Shown here: positions 6,695 to 13,411 of the stretch, in pieces
Layout of the letters: the number at the start of each line of letters is the position of its first letter
Numbering within the stretch: position 1 is the stretch's first letter
Assembly (NCBI GenBank): GCA_020072905.1
Contig: JAIQGB010000068.1
Coordinates: 1 to 13,855, forward strand
From: Terriglobia bacterium
Lineage (GTDB): Bacteria; Acidobacteriota; Terriglobia; UBA7540
Reading direction: 5' to 3'
DNA: 13,855 nt
The notes under the pieces: model-generated
What the model was told of the DNA's origin: nothing
The model's input: the letters and a program-made list of their open reading frames with translations, nothing else
Database searches by the model: none
Made by a program: the position numbers and the translations under genes

Positions 6695-7984
6695 ATGACC
6701 AAAGATGAGATCATCCAAAAGCATCAGACATATTTGTGGAAGTGCATCACGACGTATTACAAGGACCCGCTGGTGATTGACCGCGCCAAGGGGCAGTACG
6801 TTTACGATGTCGACGGGCGGCAGTATCTCGATTTCCTGGGTGGGATTGTCACCATCAGCGTCGGGCATTCGAACGAGAAGGTGACGAAGAAAATCAAGGA
6901 GCAGATCGACCGCGTCCAGCACACCTCGACGCTCTTCCCCACCGAGGCCATCGTGGCCCTCGCGGAAAAGGTCGCGCAGATCGCGCCGCGTCAGCTCAAG
7001 AAGTGCTATTTCACCAACAGCGGCACGGAGGCGAACGAAGTGGCCGTGCTGGCGGCGCGGATGTTCACCGGAAACTACGAGCTCCTGGCGCTGCGGCACG
7101 GTTACAGCGGCCACTCGCAGCTCACGAAATCGCTGACGGGTCTGCACACCTGGCGCAAGGCAGGCGTGATTCCTTACGGCATCGTGCTCGCGCCGGGGCC
7201 TTATTGTTACCGCTGCCCTTACGGGCTTACTTATCCGAGTTGCGAACTCCACTGCGCCAAAGACGTCGAAGAAGTCATCAAGACTTCAACATGCGGCGCC
7301 GTGGCCGGAATGCTGGCGGAGACCATTCAAGGTTTGGGCGGCTTCATCGTCCCTCCGCCGGGCTATTTCAAGATCGTCGCCACAATCGTGCGCAACTACG
7401 GCGGGCTGTTCATCGCCGACGAAGTCCAAGCCGCCTGGGGGCGCACGGGCAAAAAGTGGTGGGGCATCGAGCACTGGGAAGTCGAGCCGGACATCATCAC
7501 CAGCGCGAAGAGCATGGCCAACGGCGTCCCCATCGGCCTGACGCTGACGCGCCCCGAAATCGCTGACGCTTACAAGGGCCTGACCATCTCGACCTTTGGC
7601 GGCAATCCCGTCGCCTGCGTCGCCGCCAAGGCCACCATCGATCTGATTGAGGAAGAGCGCCTGATGGACAATGCCCACGAAATGGGCAACCGCTTTAACG
7701 CGGGGCTCCAGGCCCTCAAAGAGAAGCACGCGATCATCGGCGACGTGCGCGGTATGGGCCTGATGCAGGGCATCGAACTGGTGAAAGACCGCGCGACCAA
7801 GGAGCCCGGCACCGAACTCGCCACGCGTTTCATGGAGCGCTCGCGGGCGAACGGGCTGATTGTCGGCCGCGGCGGACTCTACGCCAACGTCATTCGCATG
7901 TCGCCGCCCCTCAACATCGGCAAGGCGGATATCGACGAAGGCTTGCGGATGATTGACAAGAGCCTGACGGAGGTCGCCGCGTAG
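6695..7984 (+). CDS. Class III PLP aminotransferase, AGXT2-like
   Basis: Pyridoxal-phosphate aminotransferase of fold type I, class III (429 residues, cytoplasmic). It resembles alanine-glyoxylate aminotransferase 2 and related beta-alanine/4-aminobutyrate enzymes: GIVTISVGH, HTSTLFPTEA, NSGTEANEVA (108-117), GYSGHS, AETIQG (Glu209), IADEVQAAWGRTG (Asp242 for the PLP ring nitrogen), SAKSMANG with Schiff-base Lys272, and STFGGNPVACVA. Between the two halves of the large domain it has a cysteine-rich stretch, Cys171, Cys174, Cys183 and Cys187 (C-x2-C-x8-C-x3-C), which I recall from other bacterial members. The start is supported by GGAAGG (6683-6688) six bases upstream. It lies downstream of the DUF4160 cassette and 89 bases before the M28 peptidase, so it may share their transcript. 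The amino donor cannot be fixed from sequence. Confidence 0.9.
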   Translation: MTKDEIIQKHQTYLWKCITTYYKDPLVIDRAKGQYVYDVDGRQYLDFLGGIVTISVGHSNEKVTKKIKEQIDRVQHTSTLFPTEAIVALAEKVAQIAPRQLKKCYFTNSGTEANEVAVLAARMFTGNYELLALRHGYSGHSQLTKSLTGLHTWRKAGVIPYGIVLAPGPYCYRCPYGLTYPSCELHCAKDVEEVIKTSTCGAVAGMLAETIQGLGGFIVPPPGYFKIVATIVRNYGGLFIADEVQAAWGRTGKKWWGIEHWEVEPDIITSAKSMANGVPIGLTLTRPEIADAYKGLTISTFGGNPVACVAAKATIDLIEEERLMDNAHEMGNRFNAGLQALKEKHAIIGDVRGMGLMQGIELVKDRATKEPGTELATRFMERSRANGLIVGRGGLYANVIRMSPPLNIGKADIDEGLRMIDKSLTEVAA

Positions 7985-8001
7985 TTTCCCATTTCTGGAT
8001 C

Positions 8002-8060
8002 GTAGAGACGTTCCGCTGGAACGTCTCGTTTGAAGAGACGGCCCACCGGAACGTCTCTAC
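8002..8060. repeat. REP/BIME-like double hairpin with GTAG termini
   Basis: A compact palindromic element between the aminotransferase and the M28 peptidase. GTAGAGACGTTCC (8002-8014) is the exact reverse complement of GGAACGTCTCTAC (8048-8060). The left half also folds alone: GAGACGTTCC (8005-8014) pairs perfectly with GGAACGTCTC (8018-8027) around a 3-base loop. The right half forms an imperfect mirror hairpin beginning AGAGACG. Each half therefore has GTAG at the outer 5' side of its stem, the tetranucleotide rule known for REP sequences of RAYT enzymes. The first stem is followed by GTTTG and could also terminate or protect the aminotransferase transcript. No coding frame is seen. Confidence 0.8.
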
Positions 8061-8073
8061 CTCAGGAGGTTTC

Positions 8074-10347
8074 ATGCGCCGTTATGTGATTGGAGTTCTT
8101 TCCATCCTTCTCGCCATTCCGATTGGAGCGGCCGAAACCGGGCCGTCGCAGCCCATCCTCGGTTTCTCCGACGCAGCGGCACGAATTGAGCGCGAGTGGG
8201 AGACGAAGTTCCAGGCCATCCCCAAGCCCGACAATCTGCGCGAGTACATGAAGCGACTGTCGGCGCGGCCGCACCACGTCGGCTCGCCGTACGACAAGGA
8301 CAATGCCGAGTGGATTCTCGCCAAGTTCAAGGATTGGGGATTGGACGCTCACCTCGAGACGTTTGACGTTCTCTTCCCCACCCCGAAAGAGCGCCTGGTG
8401 GAAATGTTGGAGCCCACGCGTTTCGTCGCCAAGCTCGCGGAGCCGACGGTGCCGGGCGATCCCACGTCCAGCCAGCATGACGAACAGCTTCCAACCTACA
8501 ACGCCTATTCCCTCGACGGCGATGTGACCGCGCCGCTCGTCTACGTCAATTACGGCATTCCTGAGGATTACGAGCAGCTCGAGCGGCTGGGCATCTCCGT
8601 GAAAGGCGCCATCGTCATCGCGCGCTACGGTTCGTCCTGGCGCGGCATCAAGCCCAAGGTGGCGGCGGAGCACGGCGCCGTGGGCTGTCTTATCTATTCC
8701 GACCCGCGCGATGACGGTTATTTCGAAGGCGATGTTTTTCCTGAAGGGGCCTGGCGGCCGCGGGACGGCGCGCAGCGGGGCAGCGTCATGGATATGGCCC
8801 TTTATCCCGGCGACCCTCTCACCCCCGGCGTCGGCGCCACAAAAGATGCCAAGCGGCTGGAGTTGAAAGAGGTGAAGACGCTCACCAAGATCCCGGTCCT
8901 GCCGATATCCTACGGCGACGCACAGCCGCTGCTGGCGGCGCTCCAAGGGCCGGTCGCCCCGGAAAAGTGGCGCGGTGCTCTCCCCATCACTTATCACCTC
9001 GGACGGGGGCCGGCCAAGGTCCATCTCCGGGTGAAGGCCAACTGGGATATCAAGCCCATTAACGACGTGATCGTTCGAATCCCCGGCGCGCTTTACCCCG
9101 ACGAGTGGATCGTGCGCGGCAACCACCACGATGCCTGGGTGAATGGCGCCGAGGATCCGGTCTCCGCGATGGCCGTGGAACTCGAGGAGGCGCGCGCCCT
9201 CGGCGCACTTCTCCAGCAAGGCTGGCGCCCCAAGCGCACGATCATCTATTGCGCCTGGGATGGCGAAGAAGAGGGCCTGCTCGGTTCGACCGAATGGGCG
9301 GAGGCGCATGCCGGGGAGCTGGCCCGGCACGCCGTCGCCTACATCAATACGGACGCCAACGGACGCGGCTTTCTCAGCTCGAGCGGTTCGCACACTCTCG
9401 AGAAGCTCGTCAACGGAGTGGCCAAGGACGTCGTAGATCCGGAGAAGAACATTTCCGTGTGGAAGCGGAGCCAGTTGCACAGCATCGCCGACGCCGACTC
9501 GCCGGAGAAACGCGAAGAGGTGAGAAAGCGGGCCGACTGGAGAATCCCCGCGCTCGGTTCCGGCTCAGACTACACGGTCTTCATCGATCATCTGGGCGTC
9601 GCCTCGCTGAATCTCTACTTCGGCGGCGAGGACGGCGGGGGAATCTATCATTCCATCTACGACGACTTCTACTGGTACACGCACTTTTCCGACCGGGATT
9701 TTGTCTACGGACGCGCCCTGGCCCAGACGGTGGGTCTGACGGTGATGCGCCTGGCGGATGCGGAACTTCTGCCTTTCGACTTTACGGATTTCGCCGACAC
9801 GGTCCGCAAGTACGCCGAGGAGTTGAAGAATCTCCACAAGAAGGAGCGGGAGGACATCCTCGAGCGCAACCGGCAACTGGACGAAGACGTCTTCACGGCG
9901 ACGGCGGATCCCCGGAAGATTTCCTTCCCTCCCCCGCGCGAAGCGGTGCCGCCCTTCCTGGATTTCGCCCCGCTCGACAACGCCGTGGAGGCCGTCGCTC
10001 TCAAGGCGGAAAAATACTCCAAGACGCTGGACAAAGCGCGCGACTATGGGATGGACAAGCTGGATTCCGCCGCCGTGCAGCGGGTCAATGCCCTGCTTCT
10101 GGAAAGCGAGCGGAAGTTGACTCTGCCCGAGGGCCTGCCGTTGCGCCCGTGGTTCAAGCACCAGATTTACGCCCCCGGCCTCTACACCGGCTACGCCGTC
10201 AAGACGCTGCCGGGCGCCCGCGAGGCGATCGAGCAGAAAAAGTGGCCGGAGGCCGAGAGCGAAATCGCGCGCGTGGCGAAGGTCCTCGAAGGCGAGGCCC
10301 AGCTCATTGATTCCGCCGCCGACGAATTGGGAAAGGCCATGCGCTAG
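8074..10347 (+). CDS. Secreted M28B metallopeptidase, glutamate carboxypeptidase II-like
   Basis: Two-zinc exopeptidase with the three-part layout of glutamate carboxypeptidase II and transferrin receptor: a PA domain (about 130-310), the M28 catalytic domain (about 325-570) and a helical dimerisation domain (about 600-757). The 757 residues start with a Sec signal peptide ending GAA before ETG. The zinc site is complete by alignment with GCPII from memory: His351 (GNHHDAW), bridging Asp361, Glu399 with catalytic Glu398 (WDGEEEGLLGSTEW), Asp427 (INTDANG) and His526 (YHSIYDDFYWY). GCPII Lys699, which holds the glutamate side of the substrate, is replaced by Gly706, while the following Tyr707 is kept, so a glutamate-specific role is doubtful. 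AGGAGG (8064-8069) four bases upstream supports the start. It follows the REP-like element. Confidence 0.94.
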   Translation: MRRYVIGVLSILLAIPIGAAETGPSQPILGFSDAAARIEREWETKFQAIPKPDNLREYMKRLSARPHHVGSPYDKDNAEWILAKFKDWGLDAHLETFDVLFPTPKERLVEMLEPTRFVAKLAEPTVPGDPTSSQHDEQLPTYNAYSLDGDVTAPLVYVNYGIPEDYEQLERLGISVKGAIVIARYGSSWRGIKPKVAAEHGAVGCLIYSDPRDDGYFEGDVFPEGAWRPRDGAQRGSVMDMALYPGDPLTPGVGATKDAKRLELKEVKTLTKIPVLPISYGDAQPLLAALQGPVAPEKWRGALPITYHLGRGPAKVHLRVKANWDIKPINDVIVRIPGALYPDEWIVRGNHHDAWVNGAEDPVSAMAVELEEARALGALLQQGWRPKRTIIYCAWDGEEEGLLGSTEWAEAHAGELARHAVAYINTDANGRGFLSSSGSHTLEKLVNGVAKDVVDPEKNISVWKRSQLHSIADADSPEKREEVRKRADWRIPALGSGSDYTVFIDHLGVASLNLYFGGEDGGGIYHSIYDDFYWYTHFSDRDFVYGRALAQTVGLTVMRLADAELLPFDFTDFADTVRKYAEELKNLHKKEREDILERNRQLDEDVFTATADPRKISFPPPREAVPPFLDFAPLDNAVEAVALKAEKYSKTLDKARDYGMDKLDSAAVQRVNALLLESERKLTLPEGLPLRPWFKHQIYAPGLYTGYAVKTLPGAREAIEQKKWPEAESEIARVAKVLEGEAQLIDSAADELGKAMR

Positions 10348-10384
10348 TGGCGTGTTACCGAGAAAGGTGAAGCACTCGATGGCA

Positions 10385-10546
10385 TGTCACCCTGAGCGCC
10401 GCGAAGGGGCTCCGCATTTCTATTCTTTGACAAAATGTGCGGATGCTTCGCGGAGTTTACCCCGAGCGAATACCGCAGATTCTTCGCTGCGCTCAGAATG
10501 ACGCGCGAGGGGCTCAAGGTGACAGCAAAGGGCTCAGCATGACAGC
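10385..10546. repeat. Mosaic inverted repeat built on TGTCACCCTGAGCG boxes
   Basis: Two 35-base arms, 10385-10419 and 10469-10503, are reverse complements at 25 of 35 positions. The left begins TGTCACCCTGAGCG and the right ends GCTCAGAATGACG. The right arm's end is then repeated as GCTCAAGGTGAC (10512-10523) and GCTCAGCATGAC (10532-10543), giving three copies of GCTCAnnnTGAC at 20-21 base spacing. This box family is familiar as an interspersed non-coding repeat in acidobacterial and other genomes. It starts 37 bases after the M28 stop. No gene is seen here. Confidence 0.75.
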
Positions 10547-10805
10547 GTAGCCCCAACATGTGTCACCTACTTCGGTTCCGCCCCACGAGCCGGCGCCAAT
10601 AACCGGCAGCCTTTCCGACGGCAAATGACCAGCCGTCGAATCACCCGGTCCCACTTTTCGGCCCAGCCTCTCGGCAATGGCAAAATAAGGAAACCCCTCA
10701 GCACCCTGCGGTGTCAATTCAGGCGGAAGGAGAAAGCGGCGGCCGCCGGCATTCTCCCCGCTCACGCGATCCACTTCGCGCGGACTCGACGCCGGAGGTG
10801 CAGCC
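10547..10805. other. Leader region of TonB with no assignable gene
   Basis: About 260 bases between the repeat element and the TonB start. A minus-strand frame stays open through it and into TonB (10514-10852), but its translation matches nothing I know and it has no ribosome site that I can see. It opens with ACATGTGTCACCTACTTCGG, which faintly recalls an insertion-sequence end. GGAGG (10794-10798) near the right end is the TonB Shine-Dalgarno. No clear promoter is visible; TGGCAAAAT near 10679 is only a weak match. Confidence 0.4.
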
Positions 10806-11543
10806 GTGTTCGAACGCTCGCTGTTAAACTCTTCTTCGCCACGCAAGACCATGCCGCTCGCCTATCTTCTCGAGTCGGCGCTGCTCGGCCTGCTGGTTCT
10901 CGTCCCGCTGATCAACACCCGGGCGCTGACCGTCAACGAGTTGCGCAATGCCTGGACGGTATTCATCCCCCCGCCGCCGCCCGGACCTCCTCCTGGGCAG
11001 CGACCAGCCTCACGGCCAAATGTTGCGCGCCACCTCCCGACCCCCGATAAGCTCCAGGCGCCGCCGGTGATCCCCACCCACATTGTGAAATATGCCGAGG
11101 AGCCCTCTCCTCCGCCGCAACCCGAGATCGGAGTGCTGGGCGGCATCAACTTCGGCCCCGTCGGAAGGGACGACGGCGTGATGCGCAACATTCTAGCCGG
11201 TACGACTCTCCCGCCTCCGCCCCCGCTCGCCGCCGCCAAAGCCCGCGCGCCGCTGCAAATTCGCCAGGGCGGGCAGGTCGTAGCCGCCAAGGCCATTTAC
11301 CAGCCTGCGCCGGTTTATCCCCCGCTCGCCCAGAGGGCCCGCGTGGAGGGTGTCGTGCGGCTCGAAGCGGTCATCGCCACGGACGGAACGATCCAGAATC
11401 TGCGCGCCTTGAGCGGCCACCCTTTGCTGGTTGGCGCCGCGTTGGAGGCGGTCTCCCACTGGCGCTATCAGCCCACGCTCCTCAATGGCGAGGCGGTGGA
11501 AGTTTCGACGGAGATCGATGTGACCTTCAGGCTGGCGGAATGA
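10806..11543 (+). CDS. TonB-type energy transducer
   Basis: Inner-membrane protein expected to pass proton-motive energy to outer-membrane TonB-dependent receptors. The 245 residues comprise a short cytoplasmic head (MFERSLLNSSSPRKT), one membrane helix (about 16-39, LLESALLGLLVLVPLI), a proline-rich periplasmic linker (VFIPPPPPGPPPG and later PPPPP runs) and a C-terminal TonB domain (about 170-245) with APVYPPLAQRARVEGVVRLEAV, DGTIQNLRALSGHPLL, AVSHWRYQPTLLNGEAVE and TEIDVTF. The start is GTG at 10806, seven bases after GGAGG; the FERSLL start is typical of related proteins. No exbB, exbD or receptor gene is adjacent, so its partners lie elsewhere. The gene is convergent with the exported protein, ending 29 bases from it with no clear terminator between. 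Confidence 0.9.
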   Translation: MFERSLLNSSSPRKTMPLAYLLESALLGLLVLVPLINTRALTVNELRNAWTVFIPPPPPGPPPGQRPASRPNVARHLPTPDKLQAPPVIPTHIVKYAEEPSPPPQPEIGVLGGINFGPVGRDDGVMRNILAGTTLPPPPPLAAAKARAPLQIRQGGQVVAAKAIYQPAPVYPPLAQRARVEGVVRLEAVIATDGTIQNLRALSGHPLLVGAALEAVSHWRYQPTLLNGEAVEVSTEIDVTFRLAE

Positions 11544-11572
11544 CGTGAGCTCGCTGGGAAGGTCGCCCCGGC

Positions 11573-12349
11573 TCAAGGCTTCTTGACGGGCGCGCCGCCG
11601 GTCGGCGCGGCGACTTCTTTTCCGGCCTCCGCAGGCTTGGGCTTTCGCCGACCCTTGAAGTCCGGCCGGATATTCTTCATGGGGATGGCGGGTTGAGTAT
11701 GGCCGCGCATGGCAGAGCTCAACTCGTTCTGACACAAAGCGAGGTTCGTCTGCGTGGCCAGCAGAAGCTGATCTTGATTGAGCAAAAGGTAAACGAGGTA
11801 GGGTTGCAGCGCCTGCTGCAAATCGAAGAGCTGGTTTCCCACCTGGCTGAACTGGGCGCCCAGGCTGGTATTCACATGTTGGGAAACGCTGCGCGTCACG
11901 CCATCGAGGCGCGGCAGCACGGCGTCGATAGAAGCGTGCGTCATATATCCCAGATACATACTGTCAGGCCGGATATCGAGCTGGCCGCGCCATCCCTCCA
12001 GCGCCTGGAGTTGCGCGCGCAGGGCGTCCAGCGTCTGCTGGAATGAGTTGCGCGCCGGATCGGCGAGCTTCCAGCGCTCCGGATGCACCTCGGTCAGCAG
12101 GTCGTTGAGGCGGTACTCGGCCTGCCACACCCGGTGAAGGATTTCCTTCACCTGGGCGGGCTCCATGAAGCCTTCCGCCCCCGGACCCGCGGGTGACGGC
12201 GCCGCGGGCGCCATTTCGATCTTCTCGGTTTCGGGCGGGGCGGGCTGCTCGGCCGAGGGGGGCTGGTTTTTGGTCGGCGCGGGTTCTTGAGCCATCATTC
12301 CCGGGCAAAAAAGGGTGAGGAAGAGCAGCGCCACGATGGCGGATCTCAT
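11573..12349 (-). CDS. Exported helical protein of unknown function
   Basis: I do not recognise a named family. The 258-residue product begins with a Sec signal peptide (cut after about residue 20, GMMA before QEP), so it should be periplasmic or secreted. Then come a proline/glutamate-rich linker (about 21-60), a helical core (about 62-215) and a basic tail ending PVKKP. The core contains VKEILHRVWQAEYRLNDLL, TEVHPERWKLADPARNSF, RPDSMYLGYMTHASIDAVLP, RLDGVTRSVSQHVNTSLG and repeated glutamine/leucine-rich helices. I have a loose memory of similar VHPERWK...SMYLGY proteins in acidobacteria. The frame opens earlier at TTG 12364, but ATG 12349 is preferred because GGAGG (12356-12360) lies six bases before it and a normal signal peptide follows. 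It is last in the PilZ operon, 42 bases after the PilZ stop. Confidence 0.8.
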   Translation of the reverse strand: MRSAIVALLFLTLFCPGMMAQEPAPTKNQPPSAEQPAPPETEKIEMAPAAPSPAGPGAEGFMEPAQVKEILHRVWQAEYRLNDLLTEVHPERWKLADPARNSFQQTLDALRAQLQALEGWRGQLDIRPDSMYLGYMTHASIDAVLPRLDGVTRSVSQHVNTSLGAQFSQVGNQLFDLQQALQPYLVYLLLNQDQLLLATQTNLALCQNELSSAMRGHTQPAIPMKNIRPDFKGRRKPKPAEAGKEVAAPTGGAPVKKP

Positions 12350-12391
12350 GGATTCCCTCCGCAAGAAATACGAGAGGAAGGATGGCAGGAT

Positions 12392-12733
12392 TCAGTTGGC
12401 TTCGTCCACAAATTTCTGCAAGGCTTGCCGGACTTCTTCACTGAGGTCGGTAAACATCACGCCCATGCCCAATCCCTGGATGGCGTAGGCGACCTTGCCC
12501 TGGCAGGTGAAAAGGGGAGCGATAGGATCGAGGCGATAGGCCAGACTGACGACCGAATCCGCGGGAAACGGCTCCTGCGTGTTGACGAACATCCCGCCCA
12601 CACTCACGTCGCGGGTCAGCAACACGGCCTCGCGCCCCAGCGCCTCGCAGCGCACCTGGGTAATGAGCTTGGCGCGCCGGTGCTGGCGCTTCTCGATCTG
12701 CGGAGTGACGAATTCGCGGGTGTCTTCATCCAC
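12392..12733 (-). CDS. PilZ domain protein, probable c-di-GMP receptor
   Basis: A single-domain PilZ protein of 113 residues, cytoplasmic. Both cyclic-di-GMP contact motifs are intact: RxxxR as RQHRR (Arg16 to Arg20) and D/NxSxxG as DVSVGG (Asp42, Ser44, Gly47), 21 residues apart, with a beta-barrel pattern (CQGKVAYAIQGLGMGVMFTDL) and a C-terminal helix (EEVRQALQKFVDEA). Such stand-alone PilZ proteins bind c-di-GMP and act on motility, surface or secretion targets; the partner here is unknown. The start is GTG at 12733 with AGGA about eight bases upstream; no in-frame ATG occurs early. It lies 27 bases after the preceding gene and 42 before the exported protein, so all three are probably co-transcribed. 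Confidence 0.92.
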   Translation of the reverse strand: MDEDTREFVTPQIEKRQHRRAKLITQVRCEALGREAVLLTRDVSVGGMFVNTQEPFPADSVVSLAYRLDPIAPLFTCQGKVAYAIQGLGMGVMFTDLSEEVRQALQKFVDEAN

Positions 12734-12760
12734 GGGTCGGATCCTGGCTCGAGATTCCCA

Positions 12761-13153
12761 CTAACCGCTGGGGAGTTCCTGAACCTCGACGCTCGCTTTG
12801 AAGAAGGGGCGCGGATAGCCGCGGCCCCAGCGATTGGTTTCCCAGCGCGCTTTCAGGAACTTGATTTCCGGGCGCTGGCGCAGGTCGAGCGCCGCCGGAA
12901 ATGCCCCGTGATAAAACTTCTGCGGGTACCAGAAAAGAGCCTTCGCGCCCCACTCCTGGCCGTCCGGCGAACCCCAAATCGAGACGTGCAGCGATTCTTG
13001 CTCGATGATCTCGTCAACGCGCAGGACGATCACCACGCGCTTGCCGGCCAGCGCGCCCAGCTCCAGCGCCGCGCCCTCGCCGTTCGCCTCGATCACCGTG
13101 TCCGGTTTGATAAGATAATCTGCCGCGGATGGAGCTTTCGGCTCAGCAGCCAT
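12761..13153 (-). CDS. Small predicted beta-rich protein of unknown function
   Basis: A 130-residue cytoplasmic-looking protein. After a short disordered start (MAAEPKAPSAADYL) it shows alternating strand segments: ALELGALAGKRVVIVLRVDE, SLHVSIWGSPDGQEWGAKAL, YPQKFYHGAFPAALDL, EIKFLKARWETNRWGRGYPR and FFKASVEVQEL. The VSIWGSPDG and WETNRWGRG motifs are like those I associate with uncharacterised proteins in acidobacteria; the fold may be a jelly-roll or discoidin-like sandwich, which is inference. The frame is open back to 13384; ATG 13153 is chosen because conservation begins there and a candidate extended -10 (13197-13205) overlaps the upstream alternative ATG at 13198. The Shine-Dalgarno is weak (GGGAA). 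First gene of the putative operon with PilZ and the exported protein. Confidence 0.75.
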   Translation of the reverse strand: MAAEPKAPSAADYLIKPDTVIEANGEGAALELGALAGKRVVIVLRVDEIIEQESLHVSIWGSPDGQEWGAKALFWYPQKFYHGAFPAALDLRQRPEIKFLKARWETNRWGRGYPRPFFKASVEVQELPSG

Positions 13154-13196
13154 GCAAGCATTCCCGGATGATTTGCGGTCAATCTGAAAGCGCCAC

Positions 13197-13205
13197 ATCC
13201 TAGCA
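13197..13205 (-). promoter_or_regulatory. Candidate extended -10 for the three-gene PilZ operon
   Basis: On the minus strand TGCTAGGAT fits the extended -10 pattern and lies 43 bases before ATG 13153, predicting a leader of about 35 bases. The -35 region (TTCTAT at 17) is poor. It supports starting the small beta-rich protein at 13153, not at 13198. Confidence 0.35.
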
Positions 13206-13319
13206 CAGCCGGGAAGGAAATAGAAAGTGCAAGCGCCGCGGCCCGGCCTGAGCAGCGAAAGAAGCGCCCCACGGCTTCGTGACGGTTCAAACCGTGTGGC
13301 CGCGTTCGGTGGCAGGCAG

Positions 13320-13404
13320 GTAGCCACGGCATGTAGGACATGCCGTGGGTTCGTAACGTTGGGGCCTTTAAGAGCCCACGGCACAGGAGCGGTGCCGTGG
13401 CTAC
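13320..13404. repeat. Second REP/BIME-like double hairpin with GTAG termini
   Basis: GTAGCCACGGCA (13320-13331) is the exact reverse complement of TGCCGTGGCTAC (13393-13404). The left half folds into an 11-bp perfect stem, CCACGGCATGT (13324-13334) with ACATGCCGTGG (13338-13348), around an AGG loop. The right half forms a 9-bp stem, CCACGGCAC (13376-13384) with GTGCCGTGG (13392-13400). GTAG stands outside each stem, as in the 8002-8060 element, but the stem sequence is unrelated. The element ends seven bases before the stop of the right-edge gene, so it may also close that transcript. Confidence 0.85.
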
Positions 13405-13411
13405 GCGCTCC

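Noticed and set aside
8062..9480. 472-codon minus-strand frame opposite the M28 peptidase
   Set aside because: Antisense shadow; the plus strand carries every zinc ligand of an intact peptidase.
10427..10432. TTGACA as a -35 box for TonB
   Set aside because: It lies inside the mosaic repeat, has no -10 at a suitable spacing (GCGGAG at 17) and is far from the gene.
10625..11050. Plus-strand 141-codon frame overlapping the TonB start
   Set aside because: Arg/Ala-rich out-of-frame translation; TonB in the other frame has domain structure and a good ribosome site.
12287..13171. Plus-strand frame across the PilZ operon
   Set aside because: It covers three minus-strand genes with recognisable motifs and has no family match itself.
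13282..13295. Small hairpin ACGGT-TCAA-ACCGT
   Set aside because: Only a 5-bp stem with no context to give it a role.
8002..13404. CRISPR array or transposon ends formed by the palindromic repeats
   Set aside because: There are only two elements of different sequence, no regular spacers, no transposase gene between them and no visible target-site duplication.
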